Assembly: GCA_030710605.1 (NCBI GenBank)
Contig: CP092863.1
Span: 113,522,010-113,586,009 of the forward strand
Length of the DNA: 64,000 nucleotides
Source of the DNA: Cordylochernes scorpioides
Lineage: Eukaryota; Arthropoda; Arachnida; Pseudoscorpiones; Chernetidae
Reading direction: 5' to 3'
Numbering within the stretch: the first letter of the stretch is position 1; every line of letters begins with the position of its first letter. The notes under the pieces were generated by a model that had not been told where the DNA came from, made no database searches, and saw only the letters and a list, made by a program, of their open reading frames with translations. Position numbers and translations under genes: made by a program. Below are positions 35,501-41,500 of the stretch, piece after piece.

Positions 35501-38500
35501 CCCCCATTCTATTGATAAATTCTCTATTTGACTTGTGAGTGATTTCACACTAATATCAGTTTATATGTGGAATATGAGCAATGCTTAGGTAAATTTTATC
35601 TATAAAACTTTTGGAGATTAATAAATTGGATCTATTTGTCTTGATTTCACAGATGAAGGAAAAATATGTCTACTTTCTCTAGCTAATATAGTTTACCACT
35701 GTAATATACGGGCAGACCAAAACATGTAGCAATGAGTAAGAAGAAATGAGTGAAAGTGGAGGTTTGAAAATGGGAGTGAAACATTGGGACACTCTGGTAA
35801 ATTATGGCTTTGAAATTTTTTTAAAAAAGTTAGATGGCTAAATCTAGGGCTTTCCCCATGTCCAACAATACCTATGGACAACTTCAAAGCTATCTAAAGG
35901 TTCTGAATTGCACCATGCCAACCAAGATTGTAGTAGTGAGGGCTTCATATCTCTCTCTATCCTTCCTAATGATTGTGGTGGAACACTAGACTGGTAAATA
36001 CTTGGATTGTGGAGTAGTTATTGTGATGGCAACAATGTGGTCATTGTGTTGGTAACAATGTGGTCATTGTGTTAGTAACAATGAGGTCATTGTAATGGCA
36101 ACCATCATGGTAACAAAGTAGTCATTGTAATAGCAACAATTAGGTATTTATGATCTTAACAATAGGTCATGGTGTTGGTAACAATGCGGTCATTGTAATG
36201 GCAATAATGTGGTCATTGTGATGGCAATAATGTGGTCATGGTGTTGGTAACAATGTGGTCATTGTAATGGCAACAATGTGGTCATGCTGATGGCAATAAT
36301 GTGGTCATTGTGATGATAATAATGTGGTCATTGTGATGATAACAATGTGGTCATTGTGATGATAATAATGTGGTCATTGTGATGATAATAATGTGGTCAT
36401 TGTGATGATAATAATGTGGTCATTGTGATGATAATAATGTGGTCATTGTGATGCTAATAATGTGGTCATTGTGATGGTAACAAAGTAGTCATTGTAATGG
36501 TAACAAAGTAGTCATTGTAATTGCAACAATGTGGTCAAGCCCTCCCAATATTTTTCCCTTGCAGTAAGGCCAGTAGAAGTTTATTTTATGTGTAAAAATA
36601 AAGATGTGTGCTTCATTTTTTTTTATTTCTTAATTGAAGAAAGATCTTGGGGAACCTCAAGCTTCCACCAGCCAGTATTGATGTGGCTGTGAATTAATTA
36701 CACTGTGGCCATGTTCTAACTGTTGATTTTCTTACAGTGTTGTGTGGTAATGAACTAGTTGACTCTGAGGCCATGTTCTGATGATTTTATATCCAGTACA
36801 TGTTCTGTGAAATAACCCCTCTATCTAAAATCAACAGTTCCTAGCCCCCAAAGCAAGTTGTATAATTAGTAAGAAAGGAAGGTAGACTCCACTTACCTTG
36901 TCAAATATGGCTTTCCACCCCTGGAACAAACACAAATCTCACTTTTAACTTGTTCTTCCAGGTACATAGTAAGTTAGGATGTACTGTGGCAATACTGTCA
37001 ACACTTGCCATGGGAGTAAGCCTCACTAAACATGTCAAATCAGTTCTACACTCATAGAGACAAAACCTGGGGAAGTTGTACCTTTTAGCATGTGTATCGG
37101 GATTCAGACAATAACTCTGAAAGATATACTCATGGACAAAACTTAAGGAAGTTGTACCTTTTAGCATGTATATCAGGATTCAGACAATAACTCTGAAAGA
37201 TATTACAGTGACCTTTATTGAAGACATATGTAAATATAGAAGGCATGGGAAAACAAGAAAATGTGTGAAAGACAAGAAGTGCTGTACAATTATACTCTCT
37301 CAAAGGTAACAAGAGATCCACAGCAGTGGGACTCTCAACACATGGCTAACAAAACTGTCAAACAGTATGAGTGAGGTTTAGATGAATACAAATAGTATGA
37401 TGCTTGCATAGATTAACTTGCCAACATGTGACCAACCTTTGGAATTACAAAAGCACACAAACATAATGACACATTCCTAGAATCATTACCCTTGACTCAT
37501 CAAAAGGTCAACCTTGATATAGCAACAAGACTTGAATTTGCCATTTTTACTATATAGAAAGCCCAGGGCCAAGCATTTGTTGGCGTGCATCATCAGTTTT
37601 CATACATGCTATCCTGCATTTTCAAGAGTTTTATTTTGAGCTTGCTAAAAAAACCTGGGTTCAGCTGGCCCGGCTGATAGTACCCTGTAAGGGCTCCTGA
37701 TCCATGGATATAAGATGAGCCGCATTTGTACTCCATGTTAGGAGCGGCTGCACATGGCGTCTGTTCCTCATGTCAGAGGCGGCCATTTCTTTTGGAGCTA
37801 AGTCGGTGGCCTGCCACTGAGTAGTGCTCCCAGTCTTAATGACAAAGGCATTCTACTTCACCCAGTCATGATGAAGATATGAAAGAAGAAGAGTTTTATC
37901 ATGTCAGTAAGGGTAGTATAAAATTATTTTACCTAAAAAAGAAGCTTATGAATAAAAAACAGTTTCAATTTCTTATAACAGATGCCACACTTATGTATCA
38001 TATTAATGTTAGGTTTTAAAAATACTTTTAATTTCAATTTGCGGAAGAGCAATGCTCGAAACATATTATATATTTAAAATTATATGTATTTCTACTGTCC
38101 TCAAAGTTTATGTCTATAGTTCATTTGGTGCTTATCTCCATGGTTAAACCAATTCCTGAAGTCCACTCCTCTCCAATTTTGCGATGGTAGTTATAGGCCT
38201 GGAAAATAGGTCCTCTATTGTCAGTTCTGCATCATTTATGGTGGTGGTGCTTATCTCCAATGTTAAACCAATTCCTGAAGTCCACTCCTCTCCAATTTTG
38301 TGATGGTAGTTATTGGATAGTTCATTTAAAATACCTTTTCCAAGAGTTTAGCTTCAGTATTGCTAAAAAAGGAAAACAGCCAAATGTAATATTACAGCGG
38401 TGTGGTAGATTAAACTGGTGATACTGCTGGGAGGGTTTACCACTGATGATCCAGGCCCTCCCATTAATTTATAATTGTAGTAAGAGCAGTAGAAACTTGA

Positions 38501-41500
38501 TTTATTTTAAAAGAGAGAGAAGCACATATGGGTCAAAAATAATTTAAATTTATTATAACAGATGGCTTATGTATGCATCATATTTTCAAGAGTAAAAAGA
38601 CATTTCAAGTACTCCTAGCATCTGTACTCCATGTTAAGATAGGCTGCACGTGGCATCTGTTCCTCATGTCAGAGGTTTCATATTGGAACTAAGTCAGTGG
38701 CCTGCTACTGAGTAGTGCTCCTAGTCTTAATGACAAAAGCATTCTACTTCACCCAATCATTATGGATGTCAAATCTCCTTTGTGATGAGCTCTACTCATC
38801 ATTCCCAGCAGACACCATCTCAAGATCTAAAAGCTCATTGAGATACCCTGATATGATTGTTGTTGTTTCTTATCCCCTTGTGCAAAGATTACACGAATTC
38901 CATGAGTTCATGCTCCTCGAGCTGTTTTATGATGAGCAGCGGCCTCTCCCAAAGGTCCTGATATGATTGTTGTGAGTGGAGATAAGAAAGAAGTACTCTT
39001 ACTATATGAAAAAATCTACACTCAGTTAGTATGGAAAGAGGTCAAATTTAAATAAAATATAATACAGTAGTCTCCCATGAGGGGCCCCCTTAAAATGATG
39101 TCTACCTGGTGTCTTCTGGAGGTGGTCTCTTATCTGAGACTCTGTCATGTCTTTCAACTGTAACAAAGTCTCTGATAAGAGACCACCTCCAGGAGAGACC
39201 TGGTGTAACTATGCTTACTACTGTATTATTCTTTACCAAATTATATATAGGTATCTCAAACAACTTATACATACTTCTTGCAAAAGTCCAACCCCACCAG
39301 CGAGTGCAAGTAACCAAACGGGGCTCTGGCACATTTGTAAGTGCAAAGTCGAACTGCTTTCACATGTGTAGACATGTGGTGCGCTTACAGTAAAAAGCAG
39401 TCGCTAACTACCCACCATGATTATCGTGTACTAGGGATAAGCAAAAAAAAAAAAAAAAACTTATACATACAGTAAAACCCCTCTATAGTGAACCCCAATG
39501 GGACAGAGCTTTTGGTTCACTATAGCCACGGTTTGGCCATTTTTTTTACTTTTCAAAATTTTTAGACCGTATAATTAAAGGACAGGCATACACACTGGAA
39601 GAGGCTTCCTCTTAATAGTGGTCACTTTGTTTTAATTCCCTTAATTGACCAATATCCTTACATTAATACTGAATAATAATAGAAATCATTAGATGATAGG
39701 TTCTTCTTATCATTAACATACATGTACCTCTATGTCTAATTTAAAAATCAAGACAAATCCTAGGCAAAGTTTTATTAAATATATATTCAAATAATATAAA
39801 ATGATTTTAAAACATCATTATCACATTATATAATACATTGTTTACTTGGAAAAATGGCTCTAACACCTTGTTGCTTCAAAGCATTCTTCAAGCATTGCAC
39901 CATTCAAATAAGTTGGTGTTTTTCTTCCATTTCATTTTCCCACATATTCTTCTAGATCTAGATTTCGTTTTTTTTTAACCTGTCATGCAAAACATTGCTG
40001 ACTTTAAAATCACCCTAGTTAATGGCATAAAAATAGTTTTTGTTTGATCACGGGACCATTTATTTGGATTTTTTTTTTTAGCCCTAAAACGTACGATCGC
40101 GATCGCGGCAAAAGTTGAGGTTGATTCCTCTTTGTAACAATTTTTAATAGCTTTATATTTTATCTTTTATAATAGAAAAGTTATATTCTCTTATTTTAAT
40201 ACGTTCTTAACATTTTGCCTGTGTTGTTTCACTTGGAAAAGTTCTGAAAATGGCTTTTTTTTAAAAAGAAATAACGCTTTTGTTTTTAAAATGCCTTTGT
40301 TTTCTTCATTTTGGAAGCCATTTGTATTTTTATATTTCAAATTTAATGGATGAAAATATATTCTATTTAATAAAAGTATAATGTGTTAAAATTTATACAA
40401 CATACAGCAAAATAAAGTGCAAAATTCAAAACAAACAATGCCGCTAAATTTATTGTTTTGAAATCGCGATCCGCGAGTTGAAACATGCTCAAAATTTTGT
40501 TGTTTTAAATTTTTTTTAAATTACAATTCTAAGTTCGTTATAAGCATAGTATTTTAAATATATTTTATCATTTTGGGACCGAAAATAGGTTCGTTATAGG
40601 GGTAGTTCGTTATTCTAAAAATCGCAAAGTTCGTTATAACGATGGTATTTTCAACGGAATGGAATTGGGAATCGGCGTGGGTTCGTTATAAGGGAAGGTT
40701 CGTTATATCCAGGGTTCGTATTAGCGGGGTTTTACTGTACTATGTATTTGAATGGGGGATGTTTTTAAATTTATAATTTTATTTATAAATTTTATTTTTG
40801 TAGGACCTCTCTGGGCTCAGGCAACCCTCTAGTAATGAGATTTAATTGTATTAAATCAATTTCTTAAAACAAATTAAGGGAACTCCAAAGAAAAAAAAAT
40901 CTTTTTGAGGGTAAAAGTTGCATAATAATGCATTGTGAATAATTTGTAGATATTGAATATAAAGCATGACTGGCAGATAAACACTAAACAAATTTATTCA
41001 AAATTCTTTTTAACTTAACGATTCATTTAAAATTTTACATTTATATAGACATGCCTTCTATACCTATGTACATATCAAAGGTTCAAAGAATGAAATGGCT
41101 GGAGACTGTGGGTGATACAATAAAGTTAGGAATGAGACAGAAATGAAAACTTTTGGATGTTCAAATGATAAAGTTGGATTAGAAACATAAGGTAACAAGA
41201 CTAAAATCATTGTTACCAAAATGTTACAAACAGTTTATTTAGATGTGGTCTTATTGCTATGTTTTTTTTTTTTTAAATGTGAACTATTTAGGATGCATAT
41301 AATTCATCGCAGTAAGGACAGTAGAAATTAGATTTATGTGTGAAAAAAAACATTCAGGTCTTAATGTTTTCATTTTCTATATATAGATGGGGCGTTATTT
41401 TGCTTTTTATAATTCTTGTAAATAAAATAATTTTTTTTACTGCCCTTACTTCAATGATAAAAATAATGGGAGGGCCTCTGGCTCATCTATGGTATTTTAT

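Noticed and set aside
36010-36540. CRISPR-like array
   Set aside because: The repeats are contiguous 24-bp units without spacers; this is a eukaryotic minisatellite.
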